Source of the DNA: Nocardioides lacusdianchii
GTDB taxonomy: Bacteria > Actinomycetota > Actinomycetes > Propionibacteriales > Nocardioidaceae
Direction of reading: 5' to 3'
DNA length: 64,000 bases
Assembly (NCBI RefSeq): GCF_020102855.1
Contig: NZ_JADHZD010000006.1
Span: 1-64,000, forward strand
Each line of letters begins with the position of its first letter. Position 1 is the stretch's first letter. This document shows positions 49,518 to 58,824 of this stretch, one piece after another. The position numbers were made by a program, and so were the translations under genes. The notes under the pieces are model-generated. The model searched no databases. It was not told where the DNA came from and was given only the letters and a program-made list of their open reading frames with translations.

Positions 49518-50660
49518 TCAGGGTCGGACGAGGATGATGCGGTCGTCGGCCGGCGTCGGCTCGCCGCGTCCGTCCTGGTTGGACGTGGTGAGCCACAGCA
49601 GGCCGTCGGGCGCGGTGACGACGGTGCGCAGGCGTCCGTAGTCCTCGGTGAAGAAGGCGGTGGGGGCCGACGCGCGGCCGCGGGCCGAGACGGCGATGCG
49701 CCACAGCCGCTGCCCGCGGAGCCCGGCCATCCACAGGTGCCCGTCGGCGTACGCCAGTCCGCTGGGGGAGGCGTCCTCGACGGGCCAGACGACCTGCGGG
49801 TCGACGAAGCGCTCGTCGTCGCCCTTGCCCTCGACCTCGGGCCAGCCGTAGTTGCCGCCCTTCTCGACGAGGTTGAGCTCGTCCCAGGTCGAGTCGCCGA
49901 ACTCCGAGGCCCACAGCCGCCCCTCGTCGTCCCATGCCAGGCCCTGCACGTTGCGGTGACCGAGGGAGTAGACGGGGGAGTCGGGATCGGGGTTGCCGGG
50001 AGCGGGCTCGCCGTCGGGCGTGATGCGGAGGATCTTGCCCGCCAGGCTCTCGGGGTCCTGGGCCAGCGCGGGGTCGCCCGTCTCGCCCGTGGTGACGTAG
50101 AGGTGGCCGTCGGGTCCGAAGGCGATGCGGCCGCCGTCGTGGATGAAGCCGGCGGGGATGCCGTCGAGGACGACCGTCGGCGTCGCGAGCGACGACCCGT
50201 CGAGCTCGGCGCGCACGACCCGGTTGTCGGTGCCGGTCGTGAGGTAGAAGAAGAGCGCGCGGTCCTGCTCGAAGTCCGGGGAGACCGCCACCCCGAGGAG
50301 CCCGGCCTCACCCTGCGGGACGACGGCACCGATCGCCCCCAGCCGGCCTAGGTCACCGTCAGACGTGACGCGCAGGACCCGACCGGTCATCCGCTCGGTC
50401 ACGACCGCCGCTCCGTCGGGGAGGAAGTCGACGCCCCACGGCACCTCCAGCAGGTCCACGAGTGTGCCCTCGGCGCGCGGCGGGCCGTTGCGTCCGCCGC
50501 CGTCACCCTCGGTCTGCTCGGGCTGCTCGGTCGGGGTCGGCTGGCTGGGCAGGTCGGTGGGCTGGGTGACGCGGGGGATCGGCTCCTGCGTGTTGCCGGA
50601 GCAGCCGGTCGCGGCGAGGGCGACCAGCGTCAGCGAGCACAGGGCCAGGCGCGGTCTCAT
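49518..50660 (-). CDS. PQQ-type sugar dehydrogenase lipoprotein
   Basis: 380 residues. Signal with lipobox A-A-T-G-C near 19, then a Pro/Gln linker to residue 65. The rest is a six-bladed propeller of the soluble glucose dehydrogenase (GSDH) family: an early P-W-G-V-D-F-L-P-D-G, G-L-L-G-V-A-V-S-P-D-F, H-D-G-G-R-I-A-F-G-P-D-G-H-L-Y, G-H-R-N-V-Q-G-L-A-W, and E-K-G-G-N-Y-G-W-P-E. PQQ dependence is not certain; many homologues work without it. Tail to tail with the S component; overlaps the EamA gene start to stop. Confidence 0.9.
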   Translation of the reverse strand: MRPRLALCSLTLVALAATGCSGNTQEPIPRVTQPTDLPSQPTPTEQPEQTEGDGGGRNGPPRAEGTLVDLLEVPWGVDFLPDGAAVVTERMTGRVLRVTSDGDLGRLGAIGAVVPQGEAGLLGVAVSPDFEQDRALFFYLTTGTDNRVVRAELDGSSLATPTVVLDGIPAGFIHDGGRIAFGPDGHLYVTTGETGDPALAQDPESLAGKILRITPDGEPAPGNPDPDSPVYSLGHRNVQGLAWDDEGRLWASEFGDSTWDELNLVEKGGNYGWPEVEGKGDDERFVDPQVVWPVEDASPSGLAYADGHLWMAGLRGQRLWRIAVSARGRASAPTAFFTEDYGRLRTVVTAPDGLLWLTTSNQDGRGEPTPADDRIILVRP

Positions 50661-51571
50661 GTGGCGATTGTGCCGTGCGCCGCCGAACGGTCCTCGTCCG
50701 TGGCCCCCGGTGGCTCGCCCGGCGAGGCTCCCGAGCGGGTCGCCCCGATCGACGCGGCCACCACGCAGGCGATGGCGAGCCACTGGAGCGTCGAGAGGTG
50801 CTCCTCGAGCACGACGATCGCCGCCAGCGCGGCGGCGGCGGGCTCGAGGCTCATCAGGATGCCGAACACGGCGGGCCGCAGGCTGCGCAGCGCGACGAGC
50901 TCGCAGCTGTAGGGGATCACCGAGCTCAGCAGGCCCACGAGCGCACCGATCAGCAGCACGCGGGCGTCCCAGAGGCCGGCGCCCGCGCTGATGAGCGCAG
51001 GGAGCGTCATCGCCGTCGCCCCGACGATGCTCGCGACCGCCAGCCCGTCGAAACCGGCCCAGCGCCGACCGGTGCTCGAGCTGAGCAGGATGTAGGCGGC
51101 CCACGCGACGCCGGCGAGCAGGGCGTACGCCACGCCGACGAGGTCGAGGTCGCTGCGCTGGAAGCCGAGCAGGGCGACGCCCACGGCGGCGAGCCCCACC
51201 CAGACGACGTCGCGGGCGCGTCGCGAGCCGAGGACGGCCAGCGTCAGCGGTCCGATGAACTCGATGGTGACCGCGATGCCGAGCGGGATGCGCGCGAAGG
51301 ACTGGTAGATCGCCCAGTTCATCGTGGCCAGGCTGGCGCCGAAGCCGAGCACGACGACCCAGTCCTGCCGGCTCCGGCCGGAGAGCCGTGGCCGGGCGAG
51401 GGCGGCGAGGACGAGTGCGCTGGTGGCCAGGCGCAGCCACACCATCGCGGTCGGGGAGATCTCCCCGAAGAGGCCCTTGGCGATGGCGGCGCCGATCTGG
51501 ACCGACAGGATGCCGACCAGCACCAGGCCCACGGGGCCGAGCAGGGCGGAGCTCGGTCGGGTCGTCACCAC
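50657..51571 (-). CDS. EamA-family transporter (RhtA-like)
   Basis: 304 residues, ten hydrophobic helices in two EamA repeats. Motifs such as A-N-W-A-I-Y and E-F-I-G-P-L-T-L-A-V-L-G match the RhtA-type amino-acid/metabolite exporters. The last 25 residues are hydrophilic. GTG start. Overlaps the sugar dehydrogenase gene by four bases and follows padR by six bases, so the three may be one transcript. Confidence 0.88.
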   Translation of the reverse strand: MVTTRPSSALLGPVGLVLVGILSVQIGAAIAKGLFGEISPTAMVWLRLATSALVLAALARPRLSGRSRQDWVVVLGFGASLATMNWAIYQSFARIPLGIAVTIEFIGPLTLAVLGSRRARDVVWVGLAAVGVALLGFQRSDLDLVGVAYALLAGVAWAAYILLSSSTGRRWAGFDGLAVASIVGATAMTLPALISAGAGLWDARVLLIGALVGLLSSVIPYSCELVALRSLRPAVFGILMSLEPAAAALAAIVVLEEHLSTLQWLAIACVVAASIGATRSGASPGEPPGATDEDRSAAHGTIAT

Positions 51572-51577
51572 GCCAGC

Positions 51578-52159
51578 CTAGGCAGTGGCGTCGGTGTCCC
51601 CGGGACCGGTCTCACCGAGGCTCGCCAGGGCCCGGTGCGTGTGCCGGCGCTCGGCGTCGAAGTAGTCCAGCCCCCACTCGGCGACCAGCGACGGGAACCT
51701 GAACGGCTGTCCCGGCTCGTCAGCCCCGCGCAGGCTCTCGCGCACCTGGCCGAGGTCGACGAGCGCCTGGTCGAGCTCGGCGACGTACTCGCGCAGCATC
51801 TGGCGGGTCTGCTCGGGCTCGGTCACGTGGCCGACCAGCAGTCGGAGCAGCACCGGGTGCTTGAGGACGGGGAAGCCGGCCGGGGTGGTGTCCATCCATG
51901 CGCGCAGCGCGGCCTGGCCTGCACCGGTGATCGCGTACGTCGTCACGTCCCGCCCGCCGTCGGTGCGGACGTCGGCCGTGACGAGGCCGTGGTCGCTGAG
52001 CCGCCGGAGCTCGGTGTAGATCTGGCTCATCGCGGGGGAGACCCAGTAGAAGCGGAGCGTGACGTCGGCGCGCTGCTTGATCTCGTACCCCGTCAGCTCG
52101 TCGCCGAAGGTGAGGAGGCCGAGGATCGCGTATCCGGTCACCGGGATGTCTTGACTCAT
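51578..52159 (-). CDS. PadR-family transcriptional regulator
   Basis: 193 residues. Winged-helix N-terminal domain: Y-A-I-L-G-L-L-T-F-G-D-E-L-T-G-Y-E-I-K-Q, then a P-A-M-S-Q-I-Y-T-E-L-R-R-L recognition helix and the V-T-T-Y-A-I-T wing, and a C-terminal Vir-like helical domain. PadR proteins repress nearby genes and release on binding phenolics or drugs. Probable targets are its own run (EamA exporter) and the divergent BNR gene. ATG start. Confidence 0.93.
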   Translation of the reverse strand: MSQDIPVTGYAILGLLTFGDELTGYEIKQRADVTLRFYWVSPAMSQIYTELRRLSDHGLVTADVRTDGGRDVTTYAITGAGQAALRAWMDTTPAGFPVLKHPVLLRLLVGHVTEPEQTRQMLREYVAELDQALVDLGQVRESLRGADEPGQPFRFPSLVAEWGLDYFDAERRHTHRALASLGETGPGDTDATA

Positions 52160-52177
52160 CTCCCGTCGAGAGTAGTG

Positions 52178-52190
52178 TTCCTAATCGGAA
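52178..52190. promoter_or_regulatory. Possible PadR operator
   Basis: TTCCTAATCGGAA has TTCC/GGAA inverted halves and sits between padR and the divergent gene, 19 bases before the padR start. It resembles short palindromic PadR sites only in a general way. Confidence 0.4.
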
Positions 52191-52232
52191 TAGTCACGGC
52201 GGCTCCCCGCTCAACCCGGTCCTGGAGGTCCG

Positions 52233-53336
52233 ATGTCGCGCACGCTGCTCATGGTCGGGACCCGCAAGGGCATGTGGCTCGGCACCTCCGACGAGGCGCG
52301 CACGTCGTGGGAGTGGAGCGGTCCGCACTTCCCGATGGAGGAGGTGTACTCCGTCATGGTCGACACGCGCGGCGGGGCTCCGCGGCTGCTGGCAGGGGCG
52401 TCGTCGAGCTGGCTCGGTCCGCAGGTGTGGCGCTCGGACGACCTCGGGGCCACCTGGGACGAGACCCCCAACGGTGCCGCCCGGTTCCCCGAGGACACCG
52501 GCGCGACGCTCGCGCGGGTCTGGCAGCTGCAACCCGGCCTGTCCGCGGACGGCGGCGACGAGGTGGTGTGGGCGGGCACGGAGCCCGGAGCGGTCTTCCG
52601 GTCCGACGACCGTGGGGAGACCTTCTCCCTCGTCCGCGGGCTGTGGGACCACCCGCACCGCGAGGAGTGGAACGAGGGCTTCGGTGGCCAAGCCTTCCAC
52701 ACGATCCTGCCCCACCCGAAGGACCCCGACCGCGTGCTGGCCGCGCTGTCCACGGGCGGCGTCTACGTCACCTCCGACGGTGGGGAGAGCTGGACTGCCT
52801 CCAACACCGGGGTGAGGGCGGAGTTCTTCCCCGGCGAGCGCAACTACCCCGAGTTCGGTCAGTGCGTCCACAAGGTCGCCCGCGACGCAGTCGACCCCGA
52901 GCGGCTCTACCTGCAGAACCACGGCGGCGTCTACCGCTCCGACGACGGCGGTGCCTCCTGGCAGGACATCGCCCCCGGGCTGCCCACCGAGTTCGGCTTC
53001 GCGATCGTGGGGCACCCCCACCGCGCCGACACGGCGTACAACTTCCCGATCACGGGCGCCGAGGCGCGCTGGCCGGTCGACGGCAAGGCGCGGGTGTACC
53101 GCACCACGGACGCGGGCGCGTCCTGGGAGCCGCTGGGCGAGGGCAACCTCCCCGACGGCTACTACGCCGCCGTCATGCGCGACGCGATGTGCACCGACGA
53201 CCACGAGCAGGCCGGGCTCTACTTCGGCGGACGCAACGGCGGCGTGTGGGCGTCCCCGGACGAGGGCGCCACGTGGCGCGAGATCCACAAGGACCTGCCG
53301 GACGTCATGGTGGTCCGCGCCGCCCGGATCGACTGA
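52233..53336 (+). CDS. BNR/sialidase-type beta-propeller protein
   Basis: 367 residues. At least four Asp-box (S-x-D-x-G-x-T-W) repeats: R-S-D-D-L-G-A-T-W, R-S-D-D-R-G-E-T-F, T-S-D-G-G-E-S-W, R-S-D-D-G-G-A-S-W and T-T-D-A-G-A-S-W. These mark sialidase/VPS10-like propellers, but there is no signal peptide and no catalytic tyrosine/arginine triad was identified, so it is not called a sialidase. Divergent from padR. Function unknown. Confidence 0.78.
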   Translation: MSRTLLMVGTRKGMWLGTSDEARTSWEWSGPHFPMEEVYSVMVDTRGGAPRLLAGASSSWLGPQVWRSDDLGATWDETPNGAARFPEDTGATLARVWQLQPGLSADGGDEVVWAGTEPGAVFRSDDRGETFSLVRGLWDHPHREEWNEGFGGQAFHTILPHPKDPDRVLAALSTGGVYVTSDGGESWTASNTGVRAEFFPGERNYPEFGQCVHKVARDAVDPERLYLQNHGGVYRSDDGGASWQDIAPGLPTEFGFAIVGHPHRADTAYNFPITGAEARWPVDGKARVYRTTDAGASWEPLGEGNLPDGYYAAVMRDAMCTDDHEQAGLYFGGRNGGVWASPDEGATWREIHKDLPDVMVVRAARID

Positions 53337-53343
53337 CGACCGA

Positions 53344-53799
53344 ATGGCCGACTTCTCCCTCTCCCGCAGCACCCGCGTCCGCGCCGACCCCGCGATGGTC
53401 CACGCCCTGGTCGATGACTTCCGAGAGTGGACGAAGTGGTCACCCTGGGAGAACGTCGACCCCGACCTGCGGCGCGACTACACCGGCCCCGTGAGCGGAG
53501 TCGGATCGACGTACAGGTGGTCCGGCAACCGCAAGGCGGGCGAGGGCATGATGCGCATCACCGGGTCGACGCCCACCTCCGTCGTGGTCGACCTCGAGTT
53601 CCTCAAGCCGTTCAAGGCCACGAACGTCACCACCTTCGGCCTCGTGCCGGCCGGCGATGCCACCGACGTGACGTGGACGATGACCGGGACCCGCAATCCG
53701 GTGATGGGTCTGATGGGCAGGCTCTTCTTCGACAAGGCCATCGGCCGGGACTTCGAACGAGGTCTCGCCTCGCTCAAGGCCGAAGCCGAGCGAGCCTGA
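53344..53799 (+). CDS. SRPBCC-family (polyketide cyclase/START-like) protein
   Basis: 151 residues. Helix-grip fold: an N-terminal S-R-S-T-R-V-R-A-D-P-A-M-V-H-A-L-V-D-D-F, W-T-K-W-S-P-W, then beta strands and a C-terminal amphipathic helix (F-E-R-G-L-A-S-L-K). Such proteins bind small hydrophobic molecules in a central cavity. ATG seven bases after the BNR gene, so they are probably co-expressed. Confidence 0.87.
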   Translation: MADFSLSRSTRVRADPAMVHALVDDFREWTKWSPWENVDPDLRRDYTGPVSGVGSTYRWSGNRKAGEGMMRITGSTPTSVVVDLEFLKPFKATNVTTFGLVPAGDATDVTWTMTGTRNPVMGLMGRLFFDKAIGRDFERGLASLKAEAERA

Positions 53800-53932
53800 T
53801 CCAGCCCGGCCCTGTCTGGGCTCGGACGGCTTCTCGCCTGCTCCTCCCTGCAGCTCCGGGTCGAGTCGCTCAGAGACTCAACCGCCAGTGGGGCGAGTCG
53901 CGCTGACGCCCGGCCGTGTGTGACCACGAACC

Positions 53933-53978
53933 GTCCACAGGCTGGCCGTTCCCCGCGCGGGCAAGGCGGCCTGTGGAC
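53933..53978. repeat. 10-bp inverted repeat before the XRE gene
   Basis: GTCCACAGGC (53933-53942) and GCCTGTGGAC (53969-53978) lie 26 bases apart in the 254-bp gap between the SRPBCC gene and the XRE regulator. Possible looped operator or hairpin. The rest of this gap holds nothing gene-like that I can see. Confidence 0.5.
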
Positions 53979-54053
53979 GACGAGCGCGACGTTGTCGCCA
54001 CCCCTCGCTGGGATGGAGGGAACGACACACACGCGACCAGCCAGGGGGCAACG

Positions 54054-54662
54054 ATGGACACGACGGGGACCGTCACGCAGTTCGCGACGAAGGAGGAGCT
54101 CGAGTGGCTCGAGATGGGGCCGTTCGACGGGGGCATCCCCGGGCTCGTACGCCGGATCAGGCGGATCCTCGACGTGTCGCAGCGGGGGCTGGCCGCGCGG
54201 ATCGACGTCTCCCAGTCGGTCGTGGCGCGGTGGGAGACCGGGCGCACCAGCCCGCGGGCGAGCGTGCTGCACGCGCTGCTGAGGCTTGCCGGTCTGGTGC
54301 CGAGTGTCCACAGCGCCGAGACCGGGGAGGAGGTCGGGCCGATGCGCGACGACGGTGCCCGGCAGCACGGCGGCAACAGGTACCCCGCCCACACCGACCT
54401 GCGGGTGACCGGGTGGTGGGTGCCGTCCGGGGTGCCGTCGACGTCGAGCAGCTACTACGACTGGATCGACCGGTCTCGGGCGGCGAAGGACCCGATGATC
54501 AGGTTCCGCACCTGCGCCCACGACCGTCGGCTCGAGCGCATGGTCCGGGGTACGCCGGTCGACCATCCGTCGCTCCGCCAGCTGGCGGCCGAGGCGGAGC
54601 ACCTGGACGAGCAGCGGGAGTCCATGCGAGCCGTGTGGGCCCGCAAGGCGCCTGCGGCGTGA
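54054..54662 (+). CDS. XRE-family helix-turn-helix regulator
   Basis: 202 residues. Residues 25-80 form the HTH: L-V-R-R-I-R-R-I-L-D-V-S-Q-R-G-L-A, then S-Q-S-V-V-A-R-W-E-T-G-R-T-S-P-R-A, typical of Cro/XRE proteins. The remaining 120 residues are polar without a recognised domain, with a conserved-looking W-W-V-P segment. ATG with GGGGG-rich upstream. Could sense its own ligand; no target is evident beyond the inverted repeat upstream. Confidence 0.82.
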   Translation: MDTTGTVTQFATKEELEWLEMGPFDGGIPGLVRRIRRILDVSQRGLAARIDVSQSVVARWETGRTSPRASVLHALLRLAGLVPSVHSAETGEEVGPMRDDGARQHGGNRYPAHTDLRVTGWWVPSGVPSTSSSYYDWIDRSRAAKDPMIRFRTCAHDRRLERMVRGTPVDHPSLRQLAAEAEHLDEQRESMRAVWARKAPAA

Positions 54663-54716
54663 GCGCACGTTGAGACGCTGCTCCCCGGGCCGGGAGCCGC
54701 GCACTAGCCTGACGGC

Positions 54717-56408
54717 ATGACCCATGCCGCCAACGGACCCGACATCAAGCCCCGCAGCCGCGCCGTCACGGACGGCCTGGAGGCGACCGCGGCACGGGGC
54801 ATGCTCCGCGCGGTGGGCATGGGTGACGACGACTGGGAGAAGCCGCAGATCGGCGTCGCGTCGAGCTGGAACGAGATCACTCCCTGCAACCTGTCGCTCG
54901 ACCGGTTGGCCAAGGCAGTGAAGAACGGCGTGCACGCGGCCGGCGGCTACCCGCTGGAGTTCGGCACCATCTCGGTCTCCGACGGCATTTCCATGGGCCA
55001 CGAGGGCATGCACTTCTCCCTGGTGAGCCGCGAGGTGATCGCGGACTCGGTGGAGACGGTGATGATGGCCGAGCGACTCGACGGGTCGGTCCTGCTGGCC
55101 GGGTGCGACAAGTCGCTGCCCGGCATGCTGATGGCGGCTGCCCGTCTCGACCTGGCCAGCGTCTTCCTCTACGCCGGGACGATCATGCCGGGTCAGGTCG
55201 ACGGCAAGGACGTCACGATCATCGACGCCTTCGAGGCCGTCGGCGCCTGCCTGGCCGGCAGGATCACCCGCGAGAAGGTCGACGAGATCGAGCGGGCCAT
55301 CTGCCCCGGCGAAGGTGCCTGCGGTGGCGCGTACACCGCCAACACGATGGCCAGCGTCGCCGAGGCGCTCGGGATGAGCCTCCCGGGCAGCTCCTCGCCG
55401 CCGGCGGTGGACCGTCGCCGCGACGGGTTCGCGCACAAGTCCGGTGAGGCCGTCGTGGAGATGCTCCGCCAGGGCATCACCGCGCGCCAGATCATGACCA
55501 AGCCGGCCTTCGAGAACGCGATCGCGATGGCGATGGCCCTCGGCGGCTCCACCAACGCCGTCCTCCACCTGCTGGCGATCGCCCGCGAGGCGGAGGTGGA
55601 CCTGACGCTCGACGACTTCACCCGCATCGGCAAGAACGTCCCGCACCTGGCTGACATGAAGCCGTTCGGCCGCTTCGTGTGGACCGACTTCGACCGCGTC
55701 GGCGGCATCCCGGTGCTGCTGCGCGCCCTGCTCGACGCCGGACACCTGCACGGCGACGTGCTCACCTGCACCGGCAAGACGATGGCGGAGAACCTCGCCG
55801 AGATCGACCCGAAGCCGCTCGACGGCGAGATCCTGCGCCAGCTCGAGCGCCCCATCCACGCGACCGGCGGTCTGACCATCCTCAAGGGCTCGCTCGCCCC
55901 GGACGGTGCTGTGGTCAAGAGCGCCGGGTTCGACGACTCGACCTTCACCGGCACCGCCCGCGTCTTCGACGGCGAGCGCAAGGCGCTCGACGCCCTGACC
56001 GAGGGGCAGATCAAGGCCGGCGACGTCGTGGTCATCCGCTACGAGGGCCCCAAGGGCGGTCCGGGCATGCGCGAGATGCTCGCCATCACCGGCGCGATCA
56101 AGGGCGCCGGCCTCGGCAAGGACGTCCTGCTGATCACCGACGGGCGCTTCTCCGGCGGCACGACCGGGCTCTGCGTGGGCCACATCGCCCCCGAGGCGAG
56201 CGACGGCGGCCCGATCGCCTTCCTCGTCGACGGCGACCAGATCACGCTCGACGTGGCCAACATGACGCTCGACGTCCACGTCGACGAGGCCGAGCTGGCC
56301 CGGCGGGCGGAGGGCTGGGAGCCGCTGCCGCCGAAGTACACCCGCGGCGTGCTCGGCAAGTACCGCAAGGTCGTGCAGTCCGCGGCCCACGGCGCGGTCT
56401 GCTACTGA
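54717..56408 (+). CDS. ilvD: Dihydroxy-acid dehydratase
   Basis: 563 residues. Iron-sulfur ligands in G-C-D-K-S-L-P-G and P-G-E-G-A-C-G-G, the catalytic P-G-S-S-S-P region, and D-G-R-F-S-G-G near the C-terminus. It dehydrates the dihydroxy acids in valine, leucine and isoleucine synthesis. Stand-alone gene 5 kb from ilvB and ilvN, so not in one operon with them. ATG start. Confidence 0.96.
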   Translation: MTHAANGPDIKPRSRAVTDGLEATAARGMLRAVGMGDDDWEKPQIGVASSWNEITPCNLSLDRLAKAVKNGVHAAGGYPLEFGTISVSDGISMGHEGMHFSLVSREVIADSVETVMMAERLDGSVLLAGCDKSLPGMLMAAARLDLASVFLYAGTIMPGQVDGKDVTIIDAFEAVGACLAGRITREKVDEIERAICPGEGACGGAYTANTMASVAEALGMSLPGSSSPPAVDRRRDGFAHKSGEAVVEMLRQGITARQIMTKPAFENAIAMAMALGGSTNAVLHLLAIAREAEVDLTLDDFTRIGKNVPHLADMKPFGRFVWTDFDRVGGIPVLLRALLDAGHLHGDVLTCTGKTMAENLAEIDPKPLDGEILRQLERPIHATGGLTILKGSLAPDGAVVKSAGFDDSTFTGTARVFDGERKALDALTEGQIKAGDVVVIRYEGPKGGPGMREMLAITGAIKGAGLGKDVLLITDGRFSGGTTGLCVGHIAPEASDGGPIAFLVDGDQITLDVANMTLDVHVDEAELARRAEGWEPLPPKYTRGVLGKYRKVVQSAAHGAVCY

Positions 56409-56451
56409 CGCGGGGCGGGACGTCGCGGCGTCGACGGATAGGTTGCGGAGC

Positions 56452-57657
56452 GTGAGCACCGCAACCGACCTCGACGTCGCCGACCCGTTGGCGCACTTCC
56501 GCGAGCGCTTCGTCGGCGCCTCCTCCGACCTCGTCTACTTCGACGGCAACTCGCTCGGACGTCCCGTCGCGGCCACGGCCGAGCGACTCGGCGCGTTCGT
56601 CGTGCAGGAGTGGGGCGGGCGCCTGATCCGCGGCTGGGACGAGCGCTGGATGGACCTCCCGACCACGCTCGGGGACGACCTCGCTCGCATCTGCCTGGGT
56701 GCCGCGGCCGGCCAGACGGCGATCGGCGACTCGACGACCGTCTGGCTCTACAAGCTGATGCGCGCGGCGGTCGACCACGTCGCTCGCACCGAGCCGTCCC
56801 GCACCGAGATCGTCATCGACACCGACAACTTCCCGACCGACCGCTACGTCGCCGAGGGGATCGCCGCCGAGCGCGGCCTGTCCCTGCGCTGGATCGAGGT
56901 CGACACCTCCGCCGGGGTGACGCCCGAGCAGCTGCGCGAGGTCGTGGGGGAGCGCACGGCCCTCGTCGTGCTCAACCACGTGGCGTATCGCTCGGCGTGG
57001 CTGGCCGACGCTCCCGAACTCACCCGGATCGCCCACGACGCGGGCGCGCTGGTCCTGTGGGACCTGTGCCACTCGGCCGGCGCCGTCGAGGTCGAGCTCG
57101 ACGCGTGGGACGTCGACCTCGCCGTCGGCTGCAGCTACAAGTACCTCAACGGCGGCCCCGGCTCGCCCGCCTTCGGCTACGTCGCGGAGCGCCTCCAGGG
57201 CGAGCTCACCCAGCCGATCCAGGGCTGGATGGGCCACGCCGACCCGTTCCTCATGGGGCCGGGCTACACGCCGGCTGGCGGCATCAGGCGGTTCATCTCC
57301 GGCACGCCCCCGATCCTCGGCATGGTCGCGATGCAGGCGATGCTCGAGCTCGTCGAGGAGGCCGGCATCGAGGCGATCCGCGCCAAGTCCGTCGCGCTGA
57401 CGTCGTACGCCGTCGAGCTCGCCGACGCACACCTGCCCGAGGTCACCCTCGCGTCGCCGCGCGACCCGGCCCGGCGCGGCGGCCACGTCACGCTCCACCA
57501 CGACCAGATGCGCGAGGTCACCGCACGCCTGTGGGAGCGCGACGTCATCCCGGACTACCGGGACCCCGGCGGTCTGCGGATCGGCCTGTCGCCGCTGTCC
57601 ACGTCGTTCGACGAGGTCGAGCGCGGGATCGCCGCGGTTGCGGAGGCACTGCGATGA
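56452..57657 (+). CDS. kynU: Kynureninase
   Basis: 401 residues, PLP fold type I. Y-F-D-G-N-S-L-G-R near the start, D-T-D-N-F-P-T-D, W-D-L-C-H-S-A-G and S-Y-K-Y-L-N-G-G with the PLP lysine. It cleaves kynurenine to anthranilate and alanine. No tryptophan dioxygenase or formamidase gene is present in the window. GTG at 56452 chosen; TTG at 56443 is less likely. Overlaps the GNAT gene by four bases. Confidence 0.93.
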   Translation: MSTATDLDVADPLAHFRERFVGASSDLVYFDGNSLGRPVAATAERLGAFVVQEWGGRLIRGWDERWMDLPTTLGDDLARICLGAAAGQTAIGDSTTVWLYKLMRAAVDHVARTEPSRTEIVIDTDNFPTDRYVAEGIAAERGLSLRWIEVDTSAGVTPEQLREVVGERTALVVLNHVAYRSAWLADAPELTRIAHDAGALVLWDLCHSAGAVEVELDAWDVDLAVGCSYKYLNGGPGSPAFGYVAERLQGELTQPIQGWMGHADPFLMGPGYTPAGGIRRFISGTPPILGMVAMQAMLELVEEAGIEAIRAKSVALTSYAVELADAHLPEVTLASPRDPARRGGHVTLHHDQMREVTARLWERDVIPDYRDPGGLRIGLSPLSTSFDEVERGIAAVAEALR

Positions 57658-58406
57658 GTCAACCCGTGGGAGTGCGGCTCTCGGCGACCCGGACCCGGAG
57701 CACCAACGACCACGGCCAGCGCATCGGCCGCCCCGTCGACTGGACCCCGGCGAGGGTCCCGGCCGGGGACACGGTCCTCGAGGGGCGCGGCGTACGCCTC
57801 GAGCCGGTCGGCCCCCAGCACGTCGACGACCTGTTCGCGGCCCTGTGCCGCTCCGACGACGACCCGGTCTGGACGTACCTCTTCTGGGAGCGCCCCCGCG
57901 ACCGCGACGAGCTGGCGCGGATCCTCGACGCGACCCGCGAAGCGGGCCAGGTCACCTTCGCCATCGTGGCCGCCGAGACCGACCGCGCGGTGGGGTTCTG
58001 CTCGCTCATGCGCATCGATCCCGCGATGGGCTCGATCGAGGTGGGCGGGATCGCCTTCGGCCGCCAGCTCCAGCGCAGCCGTGCGGCCACGGAGGCGATG
58101 GCGCTGCTGATGCGCCACGTCTTCGACGACCTCGGCTACCGGCGCTACGAGTGGAAGTGCGACAGCCTCAACGCCCCGTCGCGGCGCGCCGCGATCCGGC
58201 TCGGCTTCATCTGGGAGGGCCGCTTCCGCAACGCCGTGGTCTACAAGGGCCGCAACCGCGACACCGACTGGTTCTCGATCACCGACCTCGAGTGGCCACG
58301 GGTCAGCAAGGCCCTCGACGACTGGCTCGACGACAGCAACTTCGACGACGCGGGACGCCAGCGCGCACGCCTCGCCGCACGCCCGCCCGAGAAGACGGAG
58401 GACTGA
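57654..58406 (+). CDS. GNAT acetyltransferase (RimJ/RimL-like)
   Basis: 250 residues. GNAT core: G-I-A-F-G-R-Q-L-Q-R-S-R-A-A-T-E-A (acetyl-CoA loop with Q-R-S-R), then E-W-K-C-D-S-L-N-A-P-S and A-I-R-L-G-F, as in protein N-acetyltransferases acting on N-termini. The first 60 residues are an extra segment. Last 30 residues are acidic/basic tail. Coupled to kynU by overlap, followed after one base by the VOC gene. Target unknown. Confidence 0.88.
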   Translation: MSQPVGVRLSATRTRSTNDHGQRIGRPVDWTPARVPAGDTVLEGRGVRLEPVGPQHVDDLFAALCRSDDDPVWTYLFWERPRDRDELARILDATREAGQVTFAIVAAETDRAVGFCSLMRIDPAMGSIEVGGIAFGRQLQRSRAATEAMALLMRHVFDDLGYRRYEWKCDSLNAPSRRAAIRLGFIWEGRFRNAVVYKGRNRDTDWFSITDLEWPRVSKALDDWLDDSNFDDAGRQRARLAARPPEKTED

Positions 58407-58407
58407 C

Positions 58408-58824
58408 ATGGACCAGCGCGTCAGCTTCATCACCCTCGCCGTGGCCGACCTCGGTGCCTCGCGGCGCTTCTACGTCGAGGGGCTCGGGTGGGAGCCCGAG
58501 ATCGACGAGCCGGACGAGGTCCTTATGTTCCGGGTCGCCGACAAGGTCGTGCTGAGCCTGTGGGACGAGCGCGGCTTCACCGCCGAGATCGGGCACCCGC
58601 CGGCGCGCGGCGGCGTACCCCCGATCACGCTCGCCCACAACCTCGCCACCGCCCGCGGCGTCGACACGGTGCTCGAGCAAGCCCGGGTCGCCGGGGCGAG
58701 CGAGGTGGGCGAGGCCGCGGAGCGCGAGTGGGGCGGCTACACCGGCTACTTCGCCGACCCGGACGGCTTCCGCTGGGAAGTCGCCTACAACCCCGGCGAG
58801 ATCGGGCAGTCTGTCCTCCCGTGA
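58408..58824 (+). CDS. VOC-family (glyoxalase/bleomycin-resistance fold) protein
   Basis: 138 residues with two beta-alpha-beta-beta-beta repeats: F-I-T-L-A-V-A-D-L and a C-terminal F-A-D-P-D-G-F-R-W-E. Metal ligands in the usual His/Glu places are partly present (C-terminal Glu; the first His position is Thr), so it may be metal-free or non-enzymatic. GTG of the dCMP deaminase overlaps its stop by four bases. Confidence 0.88.
   Translation: MDQRVSFITLAVADLGASRRFYVEGLGWEPEIDEPDEVLMFRVADKVVLSLWDERGFTAEIGHPPARGGVPPITLAHNLATARGVDTVLEQARVAGASEVGEAAEREWGGYTGYFADPDGFRWEVAYNPGEIGQSVLP

Noticed and set aside
52233..53336. Sialidase annotation for the BNR protein
   Set aside because: Asp-boxes are present but no signal peptide or catalytic triad could be identified.
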